NCBI RefSeq assembly: GCF_002159495.1
Contig: NZ_NFIT01000008.1
Span: forward strand, 1 to 64,000
From: Olsenella sp. An293
GTDB taxonomy: Bacteria > Actinomycetota > Coriobacteriia > Coriobacteriales > Atopobiaceae
DNA: 64,000 nucleotides
Reading direction: 5' to 3'
Numbering within the stretch: the stretch's first letter is position 1; every line of letters begins with the position of its first letter. Under the pieces are notes generated by a model. The model worked only from the letters and a program-made list of their open reading frames with translations, made no database searches and was not told the origin of the DNA. Made by a program: the position numbers and the translations under genes. This document shows, one piece after another, positions 55,716 to 63,814 of this stretch.

Positions 55716-58223
55716 CTACCCCTCGATCTTCACGAGCGGGGCAAAGCCCTTGAGGAGCTTCTTGGTCTTGCCCGTGCGCGTGAACTTGACCTCGATGGTG
55801 TCGCCGGAGACGGAGAGCACCTTGCCGGGGCCAAAGGTCTTGTGGGAGACCGCGTCGCCGGGCGAGAAGGACGCGCTCGCCGCAGGCCGTGCCGGAGCCG
55901 CGGCCGTGGGTGCCGCGGCAGGCCGCGCTCCCCCGCCGGTCGAGCGCGTGCGCGAACCGAAGACGTTGCCGCCGTAGACCGAAGACCCGCGCCCGCTGCC
56001 GAAGGTGCCGTGGCGGTCGCCGCGCTTCTCCCAGCCCACGCCGGCAAAGCCCGACGAGCCCACGCCCACGCGCTCCACGTCCGCGGACGGGATCTCGTTT
56101 AGGAAGCGGCTCGGCGGGTTTGCCTGGACCGAGCCAAAGGTGCGTCTGGTCACGGCATGCGTGAGGTAGAGCTTCTTGCGGGCGCGCGTGATCGCCACGT
56201 AGGCCAGGCGCCGCTCCTCCTCAACCGCCGCCGGGTCGCCGTCGTAGGAGGCGTGCGGGAAGATCCCCTCCTCCATGCCGGCGACGAACACCACCGGGAA
56301 CTCCAAACCCTTGGCCGAGTGAATGGTCATCATCGTCACCGCATGGGTCTGACCAGCCAGCGAGTCCAGGTCAGACCTCAGCGCCAGCCACTCGATGAGC
56401 GCGGGCAGCTTCTCGGACGCGACGGGCGGCCTGAGAGGGACAGGCGCCGAGGCGGCGTCCCCAGCGGGCGAATCGCCTTGGCGAGCGAGCGAAGCGAGCG
56501 CTGAGCCCGTCGGGGACGCCGCCTCAGCGCCGGACGGCTCGATCGCGCCCGCGGCACGCAGCTGCTCCAGAGACTCGAGGGTCTCCACGGCGTCGTGCGT
56601 CTCGTCGAACTCGGCGGCGACGCCCATGAACTCCTTGATGTTCTCGATGCGGCCGTCCGCCTCCACGGAGTGCTCGGCCTCGAGGGCGCGGATGAGGCCG
56701 GAGCGGTCCACGATCGCGTCGACCACGTCGGCCAGCTCGCCGGTGAAGTGGCGCCCGGCCTCGATCACGCCCGTGAACTCCGCGAGCGCCTGGCGCACCT
56801 TGGCGCCGAGCAGCCCCGTCTCCGCGATCGCCATCTCGCAGGCGGAGAAGAACGAGATGCCCTCGTCGGCCGCGAGCTCGCGAATCTTGTTAATGGAGGT
56901 GGTACCGATGCCGCGGCGCGGCGTGTTGACCACGCGCAGGGCAGCCACGTCATCGTCGGGGTTCACCACGAGCTTGAGGTAGGCCATGACGTCGCGCACC
57001 TCGGCGCGGTCGAAGAAGCGCGTGCCGCCCACGATCTTGTAGGGCACCCCCGCGCGCAGGAACATGTCCTCGAGGATGCGTGACTGCGCGTTGGTGCGGT
57101 AGAAGACGGCCATGTCGTCGTAGCTCGTGCCGCCGTCGTGGAGCTTCTCGATCTCCGAGCCGATCCAGCGGCCCTCGTCGCGCTCGTCGGAGGCCTGGAA
57201 CACGCGGATCCTCTCGCCGTCCCCGGCGTCCGTGAACAGGCGCTTGGGCTTGCGGCGGGCGTTGTTGGCCACCACGGCGTTGGCCGCGGCGAGGATGTGG
57301 CCCGTCGAGCGGTAGTTCTGCTCGAGGCGCACCACGCGGGCATCCGGGTAGTCCTTCTCAAAGTCTAGGATGTTCTGGATGTCCGCGCCACGCCAGCTGT
57401 AGATCGACTGGTCGTCGTCGCCAACGACCATGAGGTTGCGATAGCGCCCGGCCAAGAGGTTGGTGATCGCGTACTGCACGTGGTTGGTGTCCTGGTACTC
57501 GTCCACGCTGATCTGGCGGAAGCGATCCTGGTAGCGCTCCAGCACCTCGGGGCGGCGGGAGAGCAGCTCGAAGGTCTTGACGAGCAGGTCGTCGAAGTCC
57601 ATGGCGTTGGCCTTGGCGAGGCGCCGGTCCAGCTCGCGGTAGACGCGGGCGGCCGCGCGGTCGGCCGGGTTGGGCGAGCTCGCCATCTCGTCCGGGCCCA
57701 CCATCGCGTTCTTGGCGGAGGAGATCTTGGAGCGGATGGCGTTCATCGGGAACTGCTTTTGGTCGATGTCGAGGTCGGCCATGATGGTCTTGACCAGGCG
57801 GCGCGAGTCATCGTCGTCGTAGATGGTGAAGTTGGGCCGGTAGCCCACGAGCTCCGGGTCCTCGCGCAGCATCCGCACGCACATGGCGTGGAAGGTGCAG
57901 ACCCACATGCCACGCGTGCCGTAGGGCAGCAGGGCCTCCAGGCGCTCGCGCATCTCCGCGGCGGCCTTGTTGGTGAACGTGATGGCAAGGACCTGCCAGG
58001 GGCGCACGCCCTCGTCGGCGATCATGTGCGCGATGCGGTACGTGAGCACGCGCGTCTTGCCCGAGCCCGCGCCCGCGAGCACGAGCAGCGGCCCGCGCGT
58101 GCACTCGGCGGCCTCCCGCTGGGCGGGGTTGAGCCCCGAGAGGTCGATGGTCGGGGCAGGTGCGGGCGCAGGCGCCGCAAAGCCGCCCGCCTGCGGAAAG
58201 AGGGTCTGCTGGTCCTGGGTCAT
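55716..58223 (-). CDS. pcrA: UvrD/PcrA-type ATP-dependent DNA helicase with palindromic insert
   Basis: An 835-residue superfamily 1A helicase. Walker A at 51-57 (GAGSGKT), VDEYQDTNHVQY (motif II), VGDDDQSIYSWRGA (III), LEQNYRS (IV), TMMTIHSAKGLEFPVVFVAG (V) and EEERRLAYVAITRARKKLYL (VI); the C-terminus ends in a Tudor-like SPGDAVSHKTFGPGKVLSV. It unwinds DNA in repair and removes stalled complexes. Residues ~565-594 (EPSGAEAASPTGSALASLAR and on) are encoded by a foldback at 56443-56531 that lengthens a linker in frame. Confidence 0.93.
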   Translation of the reverse strand: MTQDQQTLFPQAGGFAAPAPAPAPTIDLSGLNPAQREAAECTRGPLLVLAGAGSGKTRVLTYRIAHMIADEGVRPWQVLAITFTNKAAAEMRERLEALLPYGTRGMWVCTFHAMCVRMLREDPELVGYRPNFTIYDDDDSRRLVKTIMADLDIDQKQFPMNAIRSKISSAKNAMVGPDEMASSPNPADRAAARVYRELDRRLAKANAMDFDDLLVKTFELLSRRPEVLERYQDRFRQISVDEYQDTNHVQYAITNLLAGRYRNLMVVGDDDQSIYSWRGADIQNILDFEKDYPDARVVRLEQNYRSTGHILAAANAVVANNARRKPKRLFTDAGDGERIRVFQASDERDEGRWIGSEIEKLHDGGTSYDDMAVFYRTNAQSRILEDMFLRAGVPYKIVGGTRFFDRAEVRDVMAYLKLVVNPDDDVAALRVVNTPRRGIGTTSINKIRELAADEGISFFSACEMAIAETGLLGAKVRQALAEFTGVIEAGRHFTGELADVVDAIVDRSGLIRALEAEHSVEADGRIENIKEFMGVAAEFDETHDAVETLESLEQLRAAGAIEPSGAEAASPTGSALASLARQGDSPAGDAASAPVPLRPPVASEKLPALIEWLALRSDLDSLAGQTHAVTMMTIHSAKGLEFPVVFVAGMEEGIFPHASYDGDPAAVEEERRLAYVAITRARKKLYLTHAVTRRTFGSVQANPPSRFLNEIPSADVERVGVGSSGFAGVGWEKRGDRHGTFGSGRGSSVYGGNVFGSRTRSTGGGARPAAAPTAAAPARPAASASFSPGDAVSHKTFGPGKVLSVSGDTIEVKFTRTGKTKKLLKGFAPLVKIEG
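56443..56531. repeat. foldback element inside pcrA
   Basis: GAGGCGGCGTCCCC (56449-56462) and 56512-56525 are perfect inverse copies, extended outward by 5 bp after one mismatch and inward by GCGGGC/GCCCGT. The core reads GAATCGCCTTGGCGAGCGAG then CGAAGCGAGCGCTGA. Same architecture as the other variable-arm elements but a different core. Confidence 0.75.
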
Positions 58224-58327
58224 GGAGCTCCCACGTTCTTCTCGGCAACTGATGCCCTACGAGTGTAGCGGCCCGACCGGACAGAAACTGCCGAGGAGCG
58301 AGAAGAACACAGGGCCTTGGGCGGAAG

Positions 58328-58879
58328 CTACGCGCGCTTCTTGTCGGACTCCCCGATCGAGATGTCCTTGTCGTAGGTGAGGCTGTAGGCGATCTCGAGG
58401 CCGCGCAGCAGCTCGCGCGCATCGTGCTCGCCCATCTTGCTCAGGGTCGCGGCGAGGCCCGAGACCCCGCCCGAGCTGTTGTCATGGGCGTATGCGCGCC
58501 CCTCGTCGGTGCAGTAGACGATCACGCGGCGACGGTCGTTCTCGTCCGGGACGCGCTTCACGTAGCCCTTGGCCTCCAGCGAGTCCAGGATGCGCGTCAT
58601 GCGGGGGCGGGTGTAGCCGAGCTTGCTGGCAAGGTCGGACGGGTTCATCCCCTCGTCCTGGCGAGAAAGATACTCGAGCACCGGGTCCTCGCCCATCGAC
58701 ATGCCATAGGCCGTGCCAATGGAGCCCTTGGCGACGCCTCGGGAGTACATGATGAGCTTCTTAGCCGCGTCCTCGTAGTCCATCCTCGCGCTACTCGTCC
58801 CTTCCAGCGAGCACACGGAGCTTGTCGCCCCACCAAACTCAAGTTGGTTAATGGTAGCAACTTTTTCCTGAGTTTGCAT
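58328..58879 (-). CDS. MarR family transcription regulator
   Basis: A 183-residue winged-helix protein: GMNPSDLASKLGYTRPRMTR, ILDSLEAKGYVKRVPDENDR and RRVIVYCTDEGRAYA form the MarR fold. The first ~35 residues are an unusual extension. ATG 58879 follows GGGAGG; a second ATG at residue 33 (MDYEDAAKKL) is possible if the extension is not translated. No target is evident. It is alone on the minus strand between pcrA and the HAD gene. Confidence 0.82.
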   Translation of the reverse strand: MQTQEKVATINQLEFGGATSSVCSLEGTSSARMDYEDAAKKLIMYSRGVAKGSIGTAYGMSMGEDPVLEYLSRQDEGMNPSDLASKLGYTRPRMTRILDSLEAKGYVKRVPDENDRRRVIVYCTDEGRAYAHDNSSGGVSGLAATLSKMGEHDARELLRGLEIAYSLTYDKDISIGESDKKRA

Positions 58880-58925
58880 GAAGAACACCTCCCGTGAAAG
58901 CGAGAAAAACGATCCTGTCGGGACG

Positions 58926-59771
58926 TCACGACTCCCCGAGAAGCGAGAAGATCGTCTCAGCGAGGCCGTCGTGGTCGTTGTCGAGCGCGGTCACGCGCGC
59001 GGCCGCGGCGCGCACCTCCGCGGGCGCGTTGGCCATGGCCCAGCTCTGCGACACCGCACGCAGCATGTCGATGTCGTTGCGGCCGTCGCCGAACGCCGCA
59101 GCGCGCTCGAGGGGCACGCCGAGGTGCTCGCACACGACGCCGATGCCCTCCGTCTTGCTCGCGCGCCCGTCCATGACCTCGCAGAGAATGGACGAGGACC
59201 TCACCACGGAGAGCTGCGGGAACGCCGCGCCCAGCTCGCGCTCCGCACGCTCGATGGCCGCGGGCTCGCCCACGAGCAGGAACTTGTGGAGCCCGCGCTC
59301 CGAGAAGTGCTCCTCGAGCGTCCCCTCGACGGACTCCACGCCCACGATCCGCTCCTCGCGCGCCACGCGCGGGTCACGACGGTCCGTCGTCACCCACGTG
59401 TGGTAGCCATACGCCATGCAGCAGAGCTCGGGGAACTCGCAGGCAACGTGGTCACGGACCTCGAGCGCGCACCCGAGCGCTATGGGCCTGCTCAGAAGCT
59501 CCTCGCCGGCGGCATCGATGACGTAGGCCCCGCTGTAGCACACCGTGGGACCGGAGCACCCCAGCTCGCGCCTTATCTCCTCCAGCGCCTCCGGCATGCG
59601 GGCCGAGACCAGCACGAGCGGCACGCCGCGCGCAGCGAGCTCGCGCGCCGCCGCGGCGGTCCGCGGGCTCACCCGATGCGCCGCATCGAGGACGGTCCCG
59701 TCAACGTCCGAGAACACCACCGAGGGCAGGGCACCGTCGCCCGACGCCCCGCAAAGCGCGTCAGCCATCAT
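58926..59771 (-). CDS. HAD superfamily (Cof-type) phosphatase
   Basis: A 281-residue Cof/YidA-like phosphatase. Motif I VVFSDVDGTVLDAAHRV, motif II VLVSARMP, the K-containing SKTEGIGVV, and motif IV AAFGDGRNDIDML. Probably acts on a sugar phosphate. Its start overlaps the end of the isomerase gene by four bases, so the two are coupled and may act on related sugars. Confidence 0.88.
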   Translation of the reverse strand: MMADALCGASGDGALPSVVFSDVDGTVLDAAHRVSPRTAAAARELAARGVPLVLVSARMPEALEEIRRELGCSGPTVCYSGAYVIDAAGEELLSRPIALGCALEVRDHVACEFPELCCMAYGYHTWVTTDRRDPRVAREERIVGVESVEGTLEEHFSERGLHKFLLVGEPAAIERAERELGAAFPQLSVVRSSSILCEVMDGRASKTEGIGVVCEHLGVPLERAAAFGDGRNDIDMLRAVSQSWAMANAPAEVRAAAARVTALDNDHDGLAETIFSLLGES

Positions 59772-61522
59772 CTCTCCTCCGTACCGCGCACGTGCGCGCG
59801 CATCAGCATCGCAGTCGATCGTCCGTCGTTTCTTATCGCGAAGGCGCCCGTCGCCGCCGGGACCACGAACGTCTCCGCGTAGTGCACCCTCATCGGCTCG
59901 AAGGCGCCCTCGGGGCTCTCCACGAGGACCTCCTCGCCCTCCACCAGGTTGAGCACGTTGACGGTGCCCGCCGTGTCGAGAAGGGCGCGCCCGCCGGGCC
60001 CCACCGTGTAGCGCCTGGTCTCCAGCGGCTCCAGCGCGTGGAGCCCGGTGCGCTCCACCCGCGCCGCACCGCAGGGCTCGTCGACGTCCGCCGCCTGGTC
60101 CACGAGGCTCTTCTCAACCCACCCCGTGGTGCGGTCCCATCGAATGACCTCGCGCCCGTGCTCGAGGTGCACCGGGCGCGGCCGGCCGTCCAGGCCAAGT
60201 CGGCCCCAGTCCCAGAGCTTGAACGTGAAGATGTAGGGCGTGGCGCTGATCTCCAGGACCATCGTGTTGGCCCCGGCGCCGTGGATGGTCCCCGCGGGAA
60301 TGAGGAAGTGGTCGTGCCTTCGCGCCGGGATGCGGTTGACGTAGCGCGACGCATCGAAGGGCTCGCCGCCCGCGTTGGCCTCCTCGAGGGCGCCCATCAC
60401 CTCCGCCGGGTCCACGCCCTCGCGAAGTCCCAGATAGACGCAGGCGTCCTCTCCCGCGTCCAGGATGTAGTAGCTCTCGTCCTGCGTGTAGGCCATGCCA
60501 AACGCCCGGCGGATGTAGTCCGTGGTGGGGTGCACCTGCAGGGAGAGGTTCTGCCCGCCCATGGTGTCCAGGAAGTCAAAGCGGATGGGGAACTCGGCCC
60601 CGTAGCGGGCATAGACCCCCTCGCCCAGCAGCGGCAGCGGGCACAGGAGCGTGAGGTCCATCGCGGGCACGCGCACCACGGCGTTGTCAAAGGCCAGGGC
60701 GAGCGCGTTCTCCTCGGGAACGCCGTCGAAGGCCCAGGCGTAGTTGGGGGCGTCATCCGGCAGTCCAAAGCGCTCGCGCATCCACTGGCCGCCCCACACG
60801 CCGGGGTCGAAGTACGGAACCGTGCGGAAGGGACGGCTCGCCGCAACGTCCAATGCGTCCTGGAGCGCCTCGCCTGTGACGGCGCGGGGCGCGCCCGCCT
60901 CCACGGTGTCCACCACGAAGTCCGCCCGGGGCAGCACGCGGGCCTTCACGCGGTCCGCCAGGCGCCACTCCACGAAGTAGCCGCGCTTGACCTTGCGCAG
61001 GACGTCCTCGCCCGCGTTGTCGCAGCCGTAGTTGGGCATGCCGGCGCGGTAGCGGAGCTGAATCTCCCAGCGCGTCACGTCCGCGTAGACGAGCACGTCA
61101 CCGGGGTGGACGAGCGTCGCTCCAAAGCCGCAGACCACCACGAGCCCCTCGGCGCTCGCCACCCGCTCGCGCGCGGCGGCAAGCGCGTCGGCGTCCATGA
61201 AGTCCTCGAGCTCGCCGAAGCACATGCGCCCGAAGACGCGGTCGTCCGTGAGGAAGGGCGCCATGCGGCGCGTGAGCTCCGCCGGCTCAGGGAAGAGCTC
61301 CCGCGTATCGAGAAGGACGTCCGGCCGCAGTCCGCGCAGGACGTCCAGCAGCTCGTCCTCCCGCACGCCCGGGTAGCACTCGCACGAGACCACGACGCGC
61401 GACGGGCCCGCCGCGCGGAGCTCGTCCACGCGGCGGGCCAGTGCGGCCAGCAGGGCGCCATAGCCAAGAAGGACCTCGTGCCCCGGAACGGGAACGGTGG
61501 GGAAGCGGTCGTACGAGCCCAT
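59768..61522 (-). CDS. class I mannose-6-phosphate isomerase-like protein with N-terminal extension
   Basis: A 584-residue protein. Residues ~220-584 form the cupin-type isomerase (FRTVPYFDPGVWGGQWMRER, GGQNLSLQVHPTTDYIRRAF, HDHFLIPAGTIHGAGANTMV) with the zinc histidines. The first ~210 residues (VPGHEVLLGYGALLAALARR, VVVSCECYPGVREDELLDVL) resemble a kinase-like P-loop fold lacking a clear GKS motif, as in some long ManA relatives. Next to a mannose-family PTS, it likely converts mannose-6-phosphate to fructose-6-phosphate. Confidence 0.8.
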   Translation of the reverse strand: MGSYDRFPTVPVPGHEVLLGYGALLAALARRVDELRAAGPSRVVVSCECYPGVREDELLDVLRGLRPDVLLDTRELFPEPAELTRRMAPFLTDDRVFGRMCFGELEDFMDADALAAARERVASAEGLVVVCGFGATLVHPGDVLVYADVTRWEIQLRYRAGMPNYGCDNAGEDVLRKVKRGYFVEWRLADRVKARVLPRADFVVDTVEAGAPRAVTGEALQDALDVAASRPFRTVPYFDPGVWGGQWMRERFGLPDDAPNYAWAFDGVPEENALALAFDNAVVRVPAMDLTLLCPLPLLGEGVYARYGAEFPIRFDFLDTMGGQNLSLQVHPTTDYIRRAFGMAYTQDESYYILDAGEDACVYLGLREGVDPAEVMGALEEANAGGEPFDASRYVNRIPARRHDHFLIPAGTIHGAGANTMVLEISATPYIFTFKLWDWGRLGLDGRPRPVHLEHGREVIRWDRTTGWVEKSLVDQAADVDEPCGAARVERTGLHALEPLETRRYTVGPGGRALLDTAGTVNVLNLVEGEEVLVESPEGAFEPMRVHYAETFVVPAATGAFAIRNDGRSTAMLMRAHVRGTEER

Positions 61523-61531
61523 GGGGAGGCG

Positions 61532-61873
61532 TCACCCCCGCCCGTTCTTCTCGGCACGCGAGCCCTTCTTGCCCCGCGCGTCCAGGTCCACGCCTGCGGC
61601 GTCGAGAATCGCCCGCACGTTCTTCTTGGCGTTGGTCGTGCCCACCTTGAGGACGACGGACATGACCGCGCCGACCACCAAGACGATGACGCCGAGCACG
61701 CCAAAGCCCGTCGATCCCCCGTCGTAGAAGCCCCAGTAGCCCACGAGGAAGCCGGCGGCCACGAGCGAGTAGCCCAGGCGCAGCCAGACGTTGAGGCGTT
61801 GGATGGCGTCGGTCTGGAGCTTGGCCTCGCGGACGAGGTCCTCGCGGGACCAGTTGGAGGTGTCGAGTGCCAT
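61532..61873 (-). CDS. small two-helix membrane protein
   Basis: A 113-residue protein with two membrane helices (LRLGYSLVAAGFLVGYWGFY and GFGVLGVIVLVVGAVMSVVL) and a basic tail. No family recognised. ATG 61873 is chosen; the frame extends upstream without a site. It lies between the PTS IID gene and the isomerase in the same direction and probably shares their transcript. Confidence 0.6.
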   Translation of the reverse strand: MALDTSNWSREDLVREAKLQTDAIQRLNVWLRLGYSLVAAGFLVGYWGFYDGGSTGFGVLGVIVLVVGAVMSVVLKVGTTNAKKNVRAILDAAGVDLDARGKKGSRAEKNGRG

Positions 61874-61976
61874 GGTCTTCCTCTCGGTAGCGGCGTGCCC
61901 GGGCCGCACAGGGGGAGACGGCGGCCCGGGCAGAAGGAGGTATGCGAACCTAAAGGTGCGGTGTGCCGAGCGGGGC

Positions 61977-62828
61977 TTACGCGGTCGGCGCAGCGATCGT
62001 GGCGGCGCCGAAGAAGCCCACGGCAGCGCCGACGAAGGCGATGACGAGCAGGATCAGCATCGTGACGATGGGGCTGACCTTCTTCTTGGTCATGAGCCAC
62101 CAGCACAGGATGGTGAAGCCGAGCGGAAGCAGCTTGGGGTAGATGCCGTCGAGCGTGCCCTGGAGCGTGCCGCCGCCGGGAAGCTGCAGCGACGTGGAGA
62201 TGGAGACCCAGGTGGCGCAGACGGCGCCGATGACCATGGTGCCGACCATCACGATGGCGTCGCGCAGGGCAGTGGCGTTGGGGCCGACGAGGGCCTCGAC
62301 CGCGGCGCCGCCGAGGTCATAGCCGCGATAGTACGCGAGGCGCATGCCGAAGTAGGCGAGCAGGTTCCACACCACGATGTAGAAGATGGCGCCGAGCGGG
62401 CTGCCGCCCTCGGAGAGGCCCATCGCGATGCCGAGCAGGATCGGGATGAGCGTGCCGACGATCAGGGAGTCACCGATGCCGGCGAGCGGGCCCATGAGGC
62501 CGGCGCGGATGCCGTTGATGGTCTCGTCGTCGATGGCCTCGCCGTTGGCGCGCGCCTCCTCGAGGCCCACGGTGACGCCGACGATCATGGAGCCGATCTG
62601 CGGCTCGGTGTTGAAGAACGCGGAGTAGGTGGTGAGGGCCTTCTGCTGGTCCTCCTTCTTGTCGTAGAGGTCCTCGACGATCGGCAGCATGGAGACTAGG
62701 TAGCCGAAGGTCTGCATGTGCTCCTGCGAGAAGCACGTGAGGTTGCCGTAGTACCAGTTGCGGAAGGACTTGGCGAGGGCCTTCTTGGAGACCTTCCTGC
62801 CTCCCTTGGCGGCGGTGGTGTCAGCCAT
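61977..62828 (-). CDS. PTS mannose/fructose/sorbose family IID component
   Basis: A 283-residue IID membrane protein: LAKSFRNWYYGNLTCFSQEH, MQTFGYLVSMLPIVEDLY, GLMGPLAGIGDSLIVGTLIP and YYRGYDLGGAAVEAL. With IIC it forms the channel for a mannose-type sugar that is phosphorylated on entry. The start shares one base with the IIC stop (TAATG). Confidence 0.92.
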   Translation of the reverse strand: MADTTAAKGGRKVSKKALAKSFRNWYYGNLTCFSQEHMQTFGYLVSMLPIVEDLYDKKEDQQKALTTYSAFFNTEPQIGSMIVGVTVGLEEARANGEAIDDETINGIRAGLMGPLAGIGDSLIVGTLIPILLGIAMGLSEGGSPLGAIFYIVVWNLLAYFGMRLAYYRGYDLGGAAVEALVGPNATALRDAIVMVGTMVIGAVCATWVSISTSLQLPGGGTLQGTLDGIYPKLLPLGFTILCWWLMTKKKVSPIVTMLILLVIAFVGAAVGFFGAATIAAPTA

Positions 62829-63685
62829 TAGATGTCCTCCTCTTCCTCGTCGTCAGCTGCGGTGAGCTCGCCGGACGCGGCAGCCACCACGGGACGGTTC
62901 TTGAGCGTGGAGATCTGGAAGTTGATGAGCGCGAAGAAGCAGGCGATCGCGGAGGCGGCGATGAGGTTGCAGCCCATGACCGCGGCGAGCGTGAAGCCGA
63001 AGAAGAAGGTCAGGAAGTCGGTGGGCTTGGCGATGACCTGCTTGAGCAGGATGGCGATACCGACGCAGGGAAGCAGGGAGCCGAGGGCGAACAGCGTCTT
63101 CATGGGCAGGCCGTCCATGGGCAGGCTGTTCATGATGAAGCTCACCATGTCCTGGCCAAAGTACACGATGACGAACGTGGGGATGAAGGAGCAGACGATG
63201 TGGGAGATCCAGGGCAGGACCATGTCCACGAGGTAGAGCTTGTGGGTGTCACCCTTCTCGAGCCACTTCCAGCCCATGCCCTGCCAGGCGAGGTTGATGG
63301 TGGCGGTGCCGTAGAAGAGGATGGCGCCGAGGGTGCCGCAGGTGGCGCCCAGGGTCGTGGCGAGAGCGGCCGCGTCGGCGCTGTTGGGGTCGAGGCCCTG
63401 GGCCTTGACGGCCATCATGGCCAGCGGGATGCCGATGTAGCAGGCCGCGCGGACGTCGGCGGAGACGGTGCCGCCGGGGGTGACGAGAGCGATGTAGACG
63501 ACCTGGATGGCCATGCCCACGATGATGCCGAGGGTCATGTCGCCCAGGATGAGGCCGACGATCAGGCCGGCGACGAGCGGGCGCCCGAGCGTGTAGTTGC
63601 CGATGGACGTGCCGCCGAGGCCGGGCATCGACGCCAGGCAGGCGAACAGTCCCAGCAGCGCCGCCTGGAACACGTTAATAACCAT
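62828..63685 (-). CDS. PTS mannose/fructose/sorbose family IIC component
   Basis: A 285-residue, multi-pass IIC protein: LGGTSIGNYTLGRPLVAGLI, VGLILGDMTLGIIVGMAIQV, VTPGGTVSADVRAACYIGIP. It binds the sugar in the membrane. ATG 63685 has AAGGTGG. A palindrome and a GC hairpin in the 129-base gap to the IIB gene may tune the ratio of the subunits. Confidence 0.92.
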   Translation of the reverse strand: MVINVFQAALLGLFACLASMPGLGGTSIGNYTLGRPLVAGLIVGLILGDMTLGIIVGMAIQVVYIALVTPGGTVSADVRAACYIGIPLAMMAVKAQGLDPNSADAAALATTLGATCGTLGAILFYGTATINLAWQGMGWKWLEKGDTHKLYLVDMVLPWISHIVCSFIPTFVIVYFGQDMVSFIMNSLPMDGLPMKTLFALGSLLPCVGIAILLKQVIAKPTDFLTFFFGFTLAAVMGCNLIAASAIACFFALINFQISTLKNRPVVAAASGELTAADDEEEEDI

Positions 63686-63779
63686 TGCTTACCACCTTTC
63701 CGTGAGTGGTGTCCCCTAGGGACATTATCCTTGCCGGAGCGGCGGCATCCCGGGACGTGCCGCCGCGAAGCAACGTGAG

Positions 63780-63808
63780 TGATGAAAAGGGACTGTCCCT
63801 TTTCATCA
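63780..63808. repeat. GGGAC-core palindrome in the PTS IIB-IIC gap
   Basis: TGATGAAAAGGGAC (63780-63793) and GTCCCTTTTCATCA (63795-63808) are perfect 14-bp inverse copies with a single-base centre. A second stem, GGCGGCA ... TGCCGCC, lies at ~63740-63765. Confidence 0.8.
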
Positions 63809-63814
63809 TGTCGG

